64,000 nucleotides of DNA from Dolichospermum sp. LEGE 00240 (GCF_015207875.1 NZ_JADEVZ010000010.1:1-64000), one strand, 5' to 3'; positions 25,111 to 34,399 are shown, counted from the stretch's first letter. Numbers and translations: made by a program. Notes: generated by a model from the letters alone, not told the origin.

Positions 25111-25502
25111 ATTTAGGGACTTCCAAGAAATAAATTATCCTGATTAACGAACCACGGAGGCGCAGAGGACACAGAGGAATAAGGGTTTGAGAGATTTTTG
25201 CGTTAGGTGGTTTATCGGTTGTCAAGAGATTGCTTCCTTTCACTCGCAATGACAACTCATGCAGCACAGGTTTATTAGAGACTTCCAATCAAAAAAATAT
25301 CCCAAAATTTCTTGTGGTGCGGGACGAATTGCCCGCTAATCATCAAGGACGGGCAAGGATGCCCATCCCACAAAATTGGGTAATTTATTTTTTGGTGTTC
25401 TCTTACAGATTTATCTACTGGTTTCTCAACCCAAAAATTTGTAACAATAGAAATCAGCAGGTTATTTTCCTCAGTTCCAATATTTTTTGGTAGTTTTTAG
25501 AC
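25111..25502. other. Intergenic region with host repeats and a family D element
   Basis: It contains the fragment TTAGGGACTTCCAAGAAA at 25114, a host repeat CCACGGAGGCGCAGAGGACA at 25150, a fragment GATTGCTTCCTTTCACTCGC at 25221 that recurs near 62609, and a full family D element (25276-25404). An apparent 87-codon plus-strand ORF here lies across the element and is not a gene. Confidence 0.6.
25276..25404. mobile_element. Miniature element, family D (TAGRGACTTCCAA ends), copy 1
   Basis: It begins TAGAGACTTCCAATCAAAAA and ends TTTTTTGGTGTTCTCTTA, imperfect inverted ends. It has a central GTGGTGCGGGACGAA...CGGGCAAGGATGCCC block. Two relatives lie at 61935-62040 and 62797-62924. No coding capacity. 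Confidence 0.75.
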
Positions 25503-26231
25503 ATGAGTAATACCAGTAATTTTCGTGAAGCTTTCCGTGAGGCGAGAACTCATGGAATCGTTGGACCTAATGTCATCGCTAACGCCCTCCCCTATGTCGG
25601 TGGTGGATTGGTGCTGACAGCATTGGGAACTTATGGTGGTTTAGGCATTATCCGCACTAATCCCGGACTCTTTTTTCCTACCTTAATTGGGGCGGTAATT
25701 CTCGAATTAATTTTGTTCTTCGTTGCCCAAAATGTCGCATCCAAAGGTAACAAAGCCCTAGCGTTACCCCTATTGGGTATTTACAGTCTATTATCTGGAT
25801 ACACCCTGAGTGGCTTGGTATTTGTGGCTTTGAGAACCCAAGGGGTAGGTATTCAAGGTATTGGTATTGCTGCTCTGAGTTGTGGAATTACCTTCATTGC
25901 TGCCCGAAAAATCGGTTCTAACCTTTCGGAAGCAGATGGGATGGCGTTAACAAAAACCATTAGTTTGGGCATTGTTGCCTTATTAGTGGTTTGTCTTCTC
26001 CAATTTGTTTTTGCCTTGTTTGGTGTTTACACACCCAGTTGGTTAGAAATCGGCATCTCTGGTTTGGGTGTATTTCTCTTCGCTGGAGCATCAGTAGTTG
26101 ATTTCTACATCTTGCCTCGCACTTATCGCAATGATGAATATTTGCCAGCGGCTTTGTCAATGTACCTTACCTACATCAACTTATTCGTCTTTATCTTACG
26201 CTTGCTTATTGCTATCAATGGTCGTGATTAA
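25503..26231 (+). CDS. Bax inhibitor-1 (BI-1/YccA-like) family membrane protein
   Basis: The 242-residue protein is almost wholly hydrophobic, with about seven transmembrane segments. The stretch ASVVDFYILPRTYRNDEYLPAALSMYLTYINLF matches the late conserved part of the Bax inhibitor-1 family, where an acidic and aromatic pattern lines the last helices. Family members are calcium-leak channels or protease modulators; the role in cyanobacteria is not established. The ATG begins MSNTSNFREAFREA. Convergent with the DUF3172 gene. I see no operon partner. Confidence 0.75.
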   Translation: MSNTSNFREAFREARTHGIVGPNVIANALPYVGGGLVLTALGTYGGLGIIRTNPGLFFPTLIGAVILELILFFVAQNVASKGNKALALPLLGIYSLLSGYTLSGLVFVALRTQGVGIQGIGIAALSCGITFIAARKIGSNLSEADGMALTKTISLGIVALLVVCLLQFVFALFGVYTPSWLEIGISGLGVFLFAGASVVDFYILPRTYRNDEYLPAALSMYLTYINLFVFILRLLIAINGRD

Positions 26232-26347
26232 GTATATTTAGGCAGAGAAAACTCAAACTTGTCAGGAAAGAGGAAAAGGGAAAAGGGAAAGAAAAATCTT
26301 TAACCTTCTTCCTCCTGACTCGGTGACTCCTGACTCGGTGACTATAT

Positions 26348-26890
26348 TTAAAATCTTTCCGTATCTTGAGGACTTCCCACAGCCCCCGGTTGAGATAAAA
26401 AGAAATTTTGAGCCGATTCATTTTGATAAATACATCTAATATCTGGCTTTTCACTATTTAAGTCCCCTGTAAACCCAAAGGTATTGAGACGATTCTTACA
26501 TTCTCGCACCTGATCTGAAGTTACTAGTTTTTTATTTTCTAAAATAGCCCAGTTATTTTGACGAATTACACATCCAGGGCGGATATTCGGCTGGGCAACA
26601 AAGACATTAAAGGGATTAAGAGTTACAAAGAGTCTGGCATCCATCACCATTGCACTAGATCCATACTGCACACAAATCTCAGGATTTGGCGCTCTAGTAT
26701 CAATAAACTCACGGGAAGCCACATTTGATGAACTCAATGTAGTTGTCGAACTAAACGCAATCCCAATCCCAATTCCCAAAATCAGCACCGCCCCAAAAAT
26801 GGCAATGGTGACGAAGTTAAACACCGGGGATTGGAACATAGAGGGTTTAGACGGATTAGTTGGTCTATTATTAGCAGATTTACGTCTCAT
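26348..26890 (-). CDS. DUF3172 family membrane-anchored protein (cyanobacterial)
   Basis: 180 residues with one transmembrane helix near residues 27-48 (FVTIAIFGAVLILGIGIGIAF) after a short basic N-terminus, then an extracytoplasmic domain of about 120 residues with four cysteines (PEICVQYG, RPGCVIRQ, VRECKNRL, IRCIYQ) that could form two disulfides. The pattern resembles the cyanobacterial DUF3172 family, of unknown function. It stands alone, convergent with the Bax-inhibitor-like gene and upstream of desB on the other side. The sequence just past its stop (26265-26345) holds GACTCCTGACTCGGT repeats. Confidence 0.7.
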   Translation of the reverse strand: MRRKSANNRPTNPSKPSMFQSPVFNFVTIAIFGAVLILGIGIGIAFSSTTTLSSSNVASREFIDTRAPNPEICVQYGSSAMVMDARLFVTLNPFNVFVAQPNIRPGCVIRQNNWAILENKKLVTSDQVRECKNRLNTFGFTGDLNSEKPDIRCIYQNESAQNFFLSQPGAVGSPQDTERF

Positions 26891-27002
26891 TTTCGCTTTA
26901 TTACCTTCGTCCCAAGAGTGGTTTTTTAATTTCTCCCTTATTCAGTATGCCGATCCTTGAGAATAATTATCCCCTATTTTCACTTTTAAGGAAAATTTAA
27001 AA

Positions 27003-27029
27003 TAAAAAAAAGCCCGCATTAGCGGACTT
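27003..27029 (-). terminator. Rho-independent terminator after desB
   Basis: On the minus strand AAGTCCGC-TAAT-GCGGGCTT forms an 8-bp stem (one G-U pair) followed by a run of seven T. It lies about 25 bp past the desB stop and fits termination of that transcript. Confidence 0.85.
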
Positions 27030-27052
27030 CCTAGATTTAAAAAATCTACCGA

Positions 27053-28129
27053 CTATTTTGCATTCTGACTCTTAGAAGTGTAATAAACCTTACTACCTAT
27101 ATCTGGAACAAAATGACAACCAATAGCGGAATTCCACAAAGACTTCCAAACTGGTTCTTTGGATTCATGGAAATACTCACCCATAATTGGTTTAATTGCC
27201 TCAGTCGCTTTCAACAAATTGTAATGAGGCATATTCAAGAAAATGTGGTGAGCAACATGAGTACCGATATCATGATGAATGTGGTTAAAAATCCCATAAT
27301 CTCGGTCAACACTAGAAATTGCCCCTTTCAGGAAAGTCCATTCTTCCCCACGATACCAAGGAATTCCGGGTTCAGTGTGGTGTAAGAAAGTCACTAAATC
27401 CAACCAAATGATAAAGACGATGTAAGGTCCAGCGTAGTATTTTAACAACCACATCCAACCATATTGATAAGTGAATAAACCTAACACAGCCACCATACTA
27501 ATCCAAAGGGTGGTGCTGGTGATAATGTCCCATTTTTCTGAAGGCTTAAACAGCGGGCTGCTGGGTGAAAAGTGAGAACCTTCTTTACCAGGAGAACGCT
27601 TGAATAAATACACTGGATAAGCCAATAAGAACAGATAAAAACGCCCTATTCTTTGCGCTAAAGGCATCTCATCATACTCTGATTCAGAGACAGGATACCA
27701 GCTTTCATCATTCTCCAAACTGCCTGTATTTTTGTGGTGAGTTCTGTGGCTAATTCTCCAACCATGATAAGGAACAAGAATGAAAGTATGGGTAATATGA
27801 CCAACTAGATCATTTAACCACTTATGCTTAGAAAAAGATTGGTGTCCGCAGTCATGACCAACTACAAACAAAGCCCAAAACATCGTTCCTTGCATTACCC
27901 AAAAAATTGGCCAGAAATACCAAGAATCTAGGTAATTGGCAACTGCATACAGCAGTCCCACAATCAGAACATCACGGAAGAAATAATAAAGCGATTTAGT
28001 CACACTAGGCTGAAAACATTCAGCGGGAATAGCAGCTTTTAAATCCTGAAGAGTAAAGGGTAATTTCTCTTGACTTTCAGCAGATTCAGAACTAGGGTTT
28101 TGATTGAACTGGATTGTATCTAATTGCAC
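27053..28129 (-). CDS. desB: Acyl-lipid omega-3 (delta-15) desaturase DesB
   Basis: This 358-residue membrane enzyme introduces a double bond at the omega-3 position of fatty acids on glycerolipids, with ferredoxin as donor. The three histidine boxes are HDCGH (92-96), HRTHH (128-132) and HVAHH near 295, all intact. The FVVGHDCGHQSFS and SHRTHHKNTG contexts are those of the DesB/FAD3-FAD7 branch rather than delta-12 enzymes. The frame starts with GTG (GTGCAATTAGAT); there is no closer ATG giving the N-terminal domain. It lies downstream of desA and desC on the same strand, with about 200 bp to desA, so it may have its own promoter. In cyanobacteria desB is commonly cold-induced (family knowledge). 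A clear terminator follows. Confidence 0.92.
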   Translation of the reverse strand: MQLDTIQFNQNPSSESAESQEKLPFTLQDLKAAIPAECFQPSVTKSLYYFFRDVLIVGLLYAVANYLDSWYFWPIFWVMQGTMFWALFVVGHDCGHQSFSKHKWLNDLVGHITHTFILVPYHGWRISHRTHHKNTGSLENDESWYPVSESEYDEMPLAQRIGRFYLFLLAYPVYLFKRSPGKEGSHFSPSSPLFKPSEKWDIITSTTLWISMVAVLGLFTYQYGWMWLLKYYAGPYIVFIIWLDLVTFLHHTEPGIPWYRGEEWTFLKGAISSVDRDYGIFNHIHHDIGTHVAHHIFLNMPHYNLLKATEAIKPIMGEYFHESKEPVWKSLWNSAIGCHFVPDIGSKVYYTSKSQNAK

Positions 28130-28326
28130 TGGATTGGTTGATTGTAAATTATCAATTAACTGTGAGGTAATATTTAGTTACCACTGGAATTTAAACGAAG
28201 AGATATAGGCAATTTTCCTCAACATTCTTAAATGTGGTTAATTGCCAAACTAAAAGAATTTGTAATGAAATTTAGAAGCAATTAATTAATTAATTCATCT
28301 TTTCTAAATTCATCACTTATTCCTAA

Positions 28327-29385
28327 TTATTTCGCCGCCCGGTATGCGTTAAAAGTAGTATAACCAATATCAGTTTTGTAGAGTTGACATTGATTAGTGA
28401 TTTCTTTCATCAAATTCCAAGAGAACTTATATTCATCATGGAGATAAGGTCCCCAATTTTCTTTGATGCTACTGTAAGCCAACCGTAAATTATAGGAAGG
28501 AATAGCAGTAGAAATATGATGGGGAACATGAACATTAATATCGTGACAAAGAACTTCTACCCACTGAGGGTAATCACAATGAATTGTCCCAAATAACTGT
28601 GCTAAGGCTTCATTCCATTTATCAGCAGTTGAAAAAGGAACATCGGGAAGAGTGTGGTGAACAATGGTAAAGGTACTCATCCAGAAATGGTAAACCATCC
28701 AGGGAATAAACCAGAATTTAATAAAACCCCAAACACCAGTTGTAATAATTAGACTTGGGAAAACAATAGCGGCAAAAGCAACTACTACAGCCACAGAAAG
28801 TTTGACACTAGCTTGGTCTTTTTTCTGGAAATTGCGCCAGTCAAAATGCACCACTGCCCAATGACCAATAGAACCTACCCACCAGAGGCGTTTAGTTATG
28901 AACAACTCAAAGGCAAATTGTCTATTTTTAGACCAGCCTGCAAAAACTTCTGTTCTAATAGGATGCCAAGCGTTGTCTTCGTCCAGCTTGTTAGTATGTT
29001 TATGGTGATGATTATGTTTAATGCGCCAGCTATGAAAAGGGTAAATTAAGAACATCATGAAAAAATGTCCCACTAAATCATTTACCCAGCGACGGTCGGC
29101 AAATGAACGATGACCACAATCGTGACCAATAACAAAAAAACCTGTTAAAGCAGTTCCTGTAAAAATCCAAGCCAGGGGTAAAAGAAACCAAGGGGAAATT
29201 GCGATGAAATAATAGCCCAATGCAGCCATAGATAGACTGAGAACTACAGTTGTCCACGCTTTGCGGCTATTTTTCTGAAAACATTCTTTGGGCAGACTTT
29301 TGATAACATGCTTTAGTTTGATTTGGTCTTTGCCCAGGTCTGTGGAGACCGCTATTTCCTGGCTTTTGATGATTGATGTAGTCAT
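28327..29385 (-). CDS. desA: Acyl-lipid delta-12 desaturase DesA
   Basis: 352 residues. It converts oleoyl to linoleoyl chains on membrane glycerolipids. Histidine boxes are HDCGH (88-92), HNHHH (124-128) and HVPHH in the C-terminal third; hydrophobic segments lie between them. The HDCGHRSFADRRWVNDLVGH context is typical of cyanobacterial DesA. The frame is open 20 codons further upstream, but those codons look like leader sequence and the ATG giving MTTSIIKSQEIAV fits the family. It lies between desC and desB, all three on the same strand, separated by 200-230 bp spacers, so co-transcription is possible but not shown. Confidence 0.92.
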   Translation of the reverse strand: MTTSIIKSQEIAVSTDLGKDQIKLKHVIKSLPKECFQKNSRKAWTTVVLSLSMAALGYYFIAISPWFLLPLAWIFTGTALTGFFVIGHDCGHRSFADRRWVNDLVGHFFMMFLIYPFHSWRIKHNHHHKHTNKLDEDNAWHPIRTEVFAGWSKNRQFAFELFITKRLWWVGSIGHWAVVHFDWRNFQKKDQASVKLSVAVVVAFAAIVFPSLIITTGVWGFIKFWFIPWMVYHFWMSTFTIVHHTLPDVPFSTADKWNEALAQLFGTIHCDYPQWVEVLCHDINVHVPHHISTAIPSYNLRLAYSSIKENWGPYLHDEYKFSWNLMKEITNQCQLYKTDIGYTTFNAYRAAK

Positions 29386-29614
29386 GAATACCTGAAAAAC
29401 AACAGACTGCAACACAACGTTACTAAAAAACGTAACTTGCTGCAAAGTTTTGTAACATTAATTTCTGAGATTATAGCAACCTAAGAACAACTTAGGATAG
29501 ATATTCAGCAATTAAAAATTTCAAATTAAAAATTGCTTTATTTACACACAAAAAGTCAATAGCTTCCAGTCAAAAATTGACTATAAGACTATTGACTTTG
29601 AGCAATAAATATGC

Positions 29615-30430
29615 TTATGCTTTTTTCTCTGCCAGCTTTACGTTTGTTGCTAGACCTAGTAATTGTAACAACTGAATAGTCATCCAAGTCATATCAATTT
29701 CCCACCATTCCAAACCATGACGGGCAGAATATTGAAAAGCATGGTGGTTATTGTGCCAACCTTCACCAAATACGAGAATAGCAACCCACCAACAATTAGT
29801 TGATCTATCACCAGATTCATAAGTGCGGTATCCAAATTTATGAGTAGCACTATTTACCAACCAAGTGCAGTGATAAACCCAAATAATCCGCACAAAAATT
29901 CCCCAAACTACCATTGGCCAGCCGCCTAAGAAATATAAGACTACGCCCAGAGCAATTTGTAAGAAAATGAAATTTTTCTGTAAAAACTGATAAACTGGGT
30001 CATCAATAATGTCTTTAGTGAAGCGAGGAACTTGATCGTGAGCGGGAGCAAAATGAATCATCCAACCGATATGACTCCACCAGAAACCTTGATTTGAATC
30101 ATGGGGATCAGATTCAGTATCAGAATGTAAGTGGTGAATCCGATGTGTACCCACCCATTCAATTGGACCACCTTCACAAGATAGTGTCCCAAAAATCACC
30201 AAGATATACTCTAACCATTTGGGTGTTTGAAAGCTACGGTGAGTAACAAGGCGGTGATATCCCAAAGTAATACCTAAACCTCCAGTCACCCAGTAGAGCA
30301 ATAAAGCCACACCAACTGCCTGCCAGCTAAAATTGCTAGGAATCAAGGCAAATAGAGCGCCGACGTGCAAGCCAATGAAAAATAGGGTATTAACCCAGTT
30401 AATGTGAGGTTTAGAAGTAGCAATTGTCAT
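29615..30430 (-). CDS. desC: Acyl-lipid delta-9 desaturase DesC
   Basis: 271 residues. It places the first double bond (delta-9) in stearoyl or palmitoyl chains and so makes the substrate for DesA. The boxes of the delta-9 family are present: HRLVTH (59-64), HRIHH (96-100) and HNNHH near residue 230 (GEGWHNNHHAFQYSARHG). Four hydrophobic stretches surround them. The ATG lies 65 bp from the divergent PLP-enzyme gene's frame, so the short interval must hold both promoters. It is first in the desC-desA-desB row, matching the biochemical order. Confidence 0.93.
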   Translation of the reverse strand: MTIATSKPHINWVNTLFFIGLHVGALFALIPSNFSWQAVGVALLLYWVTGGLGITLGYHRLVTHRSFQTPKWLEYILVIFGTLSCEGGPIEWVGTHRIHHLHSDTESDPHDSNQGFWWSHIGWMIHFAPAHDQVPRFTKDIIDDPVYQFLQKNFIFLQIALGVVLYFLGGWPMVVWGIFVRIIWVYHCTWLVNSATHKFGYRTYESGDRSTNCWWVAILVFGEGWHNNHHAFQYSARHGLEWWEIDMTWMTIQLLQLLGLATNVKLAEKKA

Positions 30431-30516
30431 GCAGTAACCTGAATAGAAATTGTTCAGCCTAGTCTGCGCGATCCTAAAATCCGCATATCTATTTTATGTT
30501 TTTGAATGAGGAAATG

Positions 30517-31749
30517 ATGAACAGCTTTGAACGGCTGCGGGAAGCAGAACAGGCGCTATTAGAAATTTTTTCTGGTATTGACGCTCAGGTCAAGCATAAT
30601 CTTAAACGAGTATTAGATGCCTTTCGTCATCACCGGGTAGGCGCACACCATTTTGCGGGCGTAAGTGGCTACGGACACGATGATTTAGGACGAGAAACCT
30701 TAGATAAAGTTTTTGCCCAAGTGATGGGTGCTGAAGCTGCGGTGGTGCGAGTGCAGTTTGTTTCGGGAACTCATGCGATCGCTTGTGCGCTGTACGGTGT
30801 TCTTCGTCCTGGGGATGAAATGTTAGCAGTAGTCGGTTCTCCCTACGATACTTTGGAAGAGGTGATTGGCTTGAGAGGACAAGGCCAAGGTTCTCTTATT
30901 GATTTTGGCATAAAATACCGCCAATTGGAATTAACTGATCAAGGAAAAATAGATTGGCAAAACTTAAGCACTAGCATTACTGACAACACAAAGTTAGTAT
31001 TGATTCAACGTTCCTGCGGATATTCATGGCGACCAAGCCTTTCCATAGCCGACATAGAGAAAATTGTTTACATAGTCAAACAGCAAAATCCTCACACAGT
31101 TTGTTTTGTGGACAACTGCTACGGCGAATTCATAGAAACCCAAGAACCAACCCATATTGGTGCTGACTTAATGGCTGGTTCATTGATTAAAAATCCTGGA
31201 GGTACAGTCGTGAGTGCAGGTGGTTATATAGCCGGACGAGCAGACCTAGTAGAAGCCGCCGCTTGTAGACTGACAGCCCCCGGAATTGGTAGCGAAGGCG
31301 GAGCAACCTTTGATCAAAATCGCCTCTTATTCCAAGGATTATTTTTAGCCCCGCAGATGGTAGGGGAAGCGATGAAAGGAACATACCTAACAGGTTATGT
31401 ATTTGACAAACTAGGTTATCCAGTTAACCCCCCACCATTAGCGCCCAGAGGAGATGTGATTCAAGCCATTAAACTGGGTTCAGCCAAAAAACTGATCGCC
31501 TTCTGCAAAGCCATTCAACAACATTCACCCATCGGGTCTTATCTCGACCCCATACCCGACGATATGCCAGGCTACGAAAGCCAAGTAGTCATGGCTGGGG
31601 GGACATTTATCGAAGGGAGTACCTTGGAATTATCGGCAGATGGTCCATTGCGAGAACCTTATGTGGTTTATTGCCAAGGGGGGACTCATTGGACTCATGT
31701 ATCTCTTGCTTTACAAGCGGCTATTGAGGCGGTGATAAATATAGAATAA
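30517..31749 (+). CDS. PLP-dependent methionine gamma-lyase-like protein (aluminium-resistance family)
   Basis: 410 residues of fold-type I PLP enzyme, matching the family annotated as methionine gamma-lyase-like or aluminium resistance protein (PF06838-type). The GVSGYGHDDLGRETLD region, FVSGTHAIACAL (cofactor phosphate site) and DNCYGEF (the Asp that contacts the pyridine ring) are visible; SLIKNPGG carries the likely Schiff-base lysine. The true substrate is uncertain. Three ATGs lie close together; a GAGG box sits 5 nt before the third, giving MNSFERLREAEQ, which I take as the start. It is divergent from desC and followed by the GxxExxY gene. Confidence 0.82.
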   Translation: MNSFERLREAEQALLEIFSGIDAQVKHNLKRVLDAFRHHRVGAHHFAGVSGYGHDDLGRETLDKVFAQVMGAEAAVVRVQFVSGTHAIACALYGVLRPGDEMLAVVGSPYDTLEEVIGLRGQGQGSLIDFGIKYRQLELTDQGKIDWQNLSTSITDNTKLVLIQRSCGYSWRPSLSIADIEKIVYIVKQQNPHTVCFVDNCYGEFIETQEPTHIGADLMAGSLIKNPGGTVVSAGGYIAGRADLVEAAACRLTAPGIGSEGGATFDQNRLLFQGLFLAPQMVGEAMKGTYLTGYVFDKLGYPVNPPPLAPRGDVIQAIKLGSAKKLIAFCKAIQQHSPIGSYLDPIPDDMPGYESQVVMAGGTFIEGSTLELSADGPLREPYVVYCQGGTHWTHVSLALQAAIEAVINIE

Positions 31750-31752
31750 TCC

Positions 31753-31779
31753 TCACGCAAAGGCGCAAAGACGCAAAGG
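31753..31779 (+). repeat. Left arm of inverted repeat framing the GxxExxY gene
   Basis: CACGCAAAGGCGCAAAGACG, followed by CAAAGG, is the inverse of the sequence at 32191-32217 (CCTTTGCGTGTTTGCGCC, then TTTGCGTG). Related pieces lie at 47072-47091 and 57270-57322, so this is a dispersed host repeat. Confidence 0.75.
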
Positions 31780-31791
31780 AAGAAGGTGGAT

Positions 31792-32166
31792 ATGAATGAG
31801 AATGAGATTGCAAAGGAAGTTGTTGATGCTGCGTATAAGATTCATACAAGGTTGGGACCAGGTTTGTTGGAATCTGTTTATCAGTCTGTTCTGGAATATG
31901 AGTTAGGAAAGCGAGGATTGGCGGTGAAAGCGGAGCAACCCATACCTGTAGTTTATGAAGATGTTCATCTGGAGGTAGGTTTTCGGGATTTAGTAGTTGA
32001 AAACAAAGTTATTATCGAACTTAAGTCCGTAGAAACAGTTCATACAGTACATAAAAAGCAACTACTAACTTACCTTCGTCTCGCTGATAAACGCCTTGGT
32101 TTACTCATCAACTTCGGATCATTCCTCATCAAAGATGGAATCTTCCGCATTGCCAACAACTTATAA
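31792..32166 (+). CDS. GxxExxY protein (PD-(D/E)XK nuclease-like)
   Basis: The 124-residue protein carries the name-giving motif GLLESVY, then the core of a PD-(D/E)XK-type fold: D in GFRDLVVENKVIIELKS with ELK as catalytic-like residues, and the conserved C-terminal LRLADKRLGLLINFG. The biochemical role of this family is not known to me beyond its nuclease-like fold. A GTG two codons upstream is possible, but the ATG has a better-placed GAAGG box. The gene sits alone between the arms of a dispersed inverted repeat, suggesting that it moves or is shuffled with them. Confidence 0.85.
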   Translation: MNENEIAKEVVDAAYKIHTRLGPGLLESVYQSVLEYELGKRGLAVKAEQPIPVVYEDVHLEVGFRDLVVENKVIIELKSVETVHTVHKKQLLTYLRLADKRLGLLINFGSFLIKDGIFRIANNL

Positions 32167-32190
32167 AATCAGGACAAAGACGCTTCTTCC

Positions 32191-32217
32191 CTTTGCGTGT
32201 TTGCGCCTTTGCGTGAG
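32191..32217 (-). repeat. Right arm of inverted repeat framing the GxxExxY gene
   Basis: CCTTTGCGTGTTTGCGCC followed by TTTGCGTG is inverse to the arm at 31753-31779 with one or two mismatches. It ends just before the stop codon of the convergent bciB gene. Confidence 0.75.
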
Positions 32218-32221
32218 ACTC

Positions 32222-33415
32222 TTATTCCGGTAACTTATACTGCCCCACTATCCGCTTCGCAAACTCTGGTACATGAGATTCCAACTTCTCCCCATGATTC
32301 CGCTTCACATACAGATAATTTCTCGCAAAGTGGGAATCTATGGAAAATCTTGCATATTCCAGTCCTTTTGGGCCAATTTTATCTATGACTACTCCCATTA
32401 ATTTGGCTGCCCACATGGGTAATGTCACTGCTTGATCATAAGCTGGGATGCTTTGCTGTACTGCTGGTTTCCGGTTTCCTTGGGACATGACTGGCTGGGT
32501 GTGCAGTTGGTCTTTGACGAGTTCTAACATTTCCTTGCCTGTATCGTTTCTGACGACTATCCATTGCCATTGGTAGGGTGCGCCCATATACCCAACGACG
32601 ATATCAGCGAGGGAGTTGACGTAATCGAAGCAACTCATACATGATGGGGCGAAGATGTCTTTGAGGACGTTGGTTTTTAAGCCAAAGAAGGGGACTGTTT
32701 CTTCTGAACCGTCTTCGTGTTTGAAGTGGACTCGGAAGTCTTGCATAAATTCGTAGCTGACGACTGTTTCGGGGGAACGGCTGGTGGTTTCTAGGAATTT
32801 TTGCAGTCCGGCGCGGGTAACGTTATCTACGCATGGTGTACCGAGGACATAGAGTTTTTCTAGTCCGAGTTTTTTCTCGACGGCTCGTAATGCTTGGATT
32901 TGACAACCTACTCCGATGACTAATAACCTCTTCATTCCTGATTTTTCTATCTGTTCTAATACGGAGAGGTTGGGGGATAGGGTGGGTTTATTGACTTTGG
33001 CTGCTAGTATTTCTTCTGGGGTACGGGCGATGATGGGCATGGGTTGAAAGCGGTCTTCTTTGGTGTTTTGGACACAGACTACGCCTTCTACTAGGCCTCG
33101 ATTGAGCATTTCTATGGCGATGCTGCTAACTATTCCTGTCCATTGTGCGCCTTCTATGGGTTCTTGTTTTCTGGCGGACATCATTTCTTGATGAACTCCA
33201 AAGTAAAGTTCATTTTCGTCTTCTAGGTTGCGGGGGCGGTTATGGGTGGTGGTTTCTAGTTCGTCTATTCTTTGGGTAATGAAGGCGCACGCTTCTTTGA
33301 CGTAGTGAATGTAGTAGGTGTCGCATAGTCCGCATTCGCTACATAGTTCTTTGGCGGGGCGCACGCTTCCGGGTTTGAGGGCTTTGGCTTTTTTGTGGGA
33401 TTCTATGGATGTCAT
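32222..33415 (-). CDS. bciB: 3,8-divinyl (proto)chlorophyllide a 8-vinyl reductase, ferredoxin-dependent (BciB/Slr1923 type)
   Basis: 397 residues of the FrhB (coenzyme F420 hydrogenase beta subunit) family. In cyanobacteria the member of this length is the reductase that converts divinyl to monovinyl chlorophyllide in chlorophyll a synthesis, with FAD and two [4Fe-4S] clusters. The N-terminal CSECGLC (Cys25, 28, 31) and the later SCMSCFDY supply cluster ligands, and VIGVGCQIQALRAVE and LYVLGTPCVDN are conserved family segments. The ATG starts MTSIESHKKAKAL. It is a single gene, convergent with the GxxExxY gene. The assignment to BciB rests on recalled similarity to Slr1923; another FrhB-family function is the main alternative. 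Confidence 0.85.
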   Translation of the reverse strand: MTSIESHKKAKALKPGSVRPAKELCSECGLCDTYYIHYVKEACAFITQRIDELETTTHNRPRNLEDENELYFGVHQEMMSARKQEPIEGAQWTGIVSSIAIEMLNRGLVEGVVCVQNTKEDRFQPMPIIARTPEEILAAKVNKPTLSPNLSVLEQIEKSGMKRLLVIGVGCQIQALRAVEKKLGLEKLYVLGTPCVDNVTRAGLQKFLETTSRSPETVVSYEFMQDFRVHFKHEDGSEETVPFFGLKTNVLKDIFAPSCMSCFDYVNSLADIVVGYMGAPYQWQWIVVRNDTGKEMLELVKDQLHTQPVMSQGNRKPAVQQSIPAYDQAVTLPMWAAKLMGVVIDKIGPKGLEYARFSIDSHFARNYLYVKRNHGEKLESHVPEFAKRIVGQYKLPE

Positions 33416-33809
33416 TTATTTTGTTTATTTTTACTAAATATGGCTTTTATTACCTTACCGTTAGGGGATGTGATGTGGGTTGTTTGATTTGGGTAAGAGG
33501 TTTTTTTCACGCAGAAATGCGGAGGGGGTGAAGAGAGGAGGCAAATAATTACATAGCGATATTCTTAATTTTTAAATTACTGTTCAGTAAATATACTATT
33601 GTGATTATTAATAAGTTAATTGTTAAATTTAATATTATATTGATATTTAGCAAATACAAAAGCAATTTATGAGTCAGATATTCAATCGTATCAACAGATT
33701 GATTAAAATCGTGAAAAATTAATTTTTGAAAGAGTTTTACACCGTAAAGAAATTTATCGCTATTGTCCTAAATAGATACTATAGATACTTTGGTGATGAC
33801 CGTGCAATT
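33416..33809. other. Intergenic region upstream of a small exported protein
   Basis: AT-rich, without a gene. It is divergent between bciB and the following gene and should hold both promoters, but I identify no clear promoter or operator. The frame of the following gene is open into it from a TTG at 33726, which I reject as the start because the downstream ATG opens a proper signal peptide. Confidence 0.4.
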
Positions 33810-34367
33810 ATGAAAATTAAACTACTTCCACACCCGACCTTTTTATTAACTGCTTCTCTCGCTTTACTGACATCTATCCAAACCCCAAAGGTTAACGCAC
33901 AACCAGCAACATTTAACCTTGATTTTCTCAAATGTGTAGAATATTGTCGTCAATTACCCACAGATTATAAATATCGGAATTTCAAAATTACACAAAAACT
34001 AATTAATCAATTACACAAACGGAGTAATATCTGTCAAAAATTGACAGGTAAAAGTTTGTGTGCTGTTGCTAAATCTTATCAGTTTAAAGATGGTGTAATT
34101 TCTTTAAAAATTCAGGGTACTGAGGGTTCTCTTACAGATATTAAGTTTAATTCTGGTATCAGTTCACAAGAAGCTATGAGAATTGCCAGACAATCTTTTA
34201 ATGATGGTAAATCTTTTGCAAAAGCAGAAATATTTAAAAACAGAACTGTTTTATATAGCAATCCTATTGATAATGATGAAGAAGCATTTTATTTAGATGA
34301 AACTTACCTAATTTTCAATTCTAAAAATCAGGTTAATAGAATTGTTTCCGTTGCAAATGCACCATAA
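33810..34367 (+). CDS. Small exported protein of unknown function
   Basis: 185 residues starting MKIKLLPHPTF with a clear signal peptide (TFLLTASLALLTSI, probable cleavage after VNAQ). The mature part has four cysteines (LKCVEYCRQ and NICQKLTGKSLCAV) that could form two disulfides and a mixed alpha/beta pattern. I recognise no family. It has no operon partner: bciB is divergent and only a nuclease remnant follows. Product and function are unknown; the signal peptide and normal codon use make it a plausible real gene. Confidence 0.6.
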   Translation: MKIKLLPHPTFLLTASLALLTSIQTPKVNAQPATFNLDFLKCVEYCRQLPTDYKYRNFKITQKLINQLHKRSNICQKLTGKSLCAVAKSYQFKDGVISLKIQGTEGSLTDIKFNSGISSQEAMRIARQSFNDGKSFAKAEIFKNRTVLYSNPIDNDEEAFYLDETYLIFNSKNQVNRIVSVANAP

Positions 34368-34399
34368 CTTTTGATTAATTTAAAATAATGATTTACATA

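Noticed and set aside
25230-25493. Plus-strand ORF of 87 codons before the Bax-inhibitor-like gene
   Set aside because: It runs through a family D miniature element and has no family resemblance.
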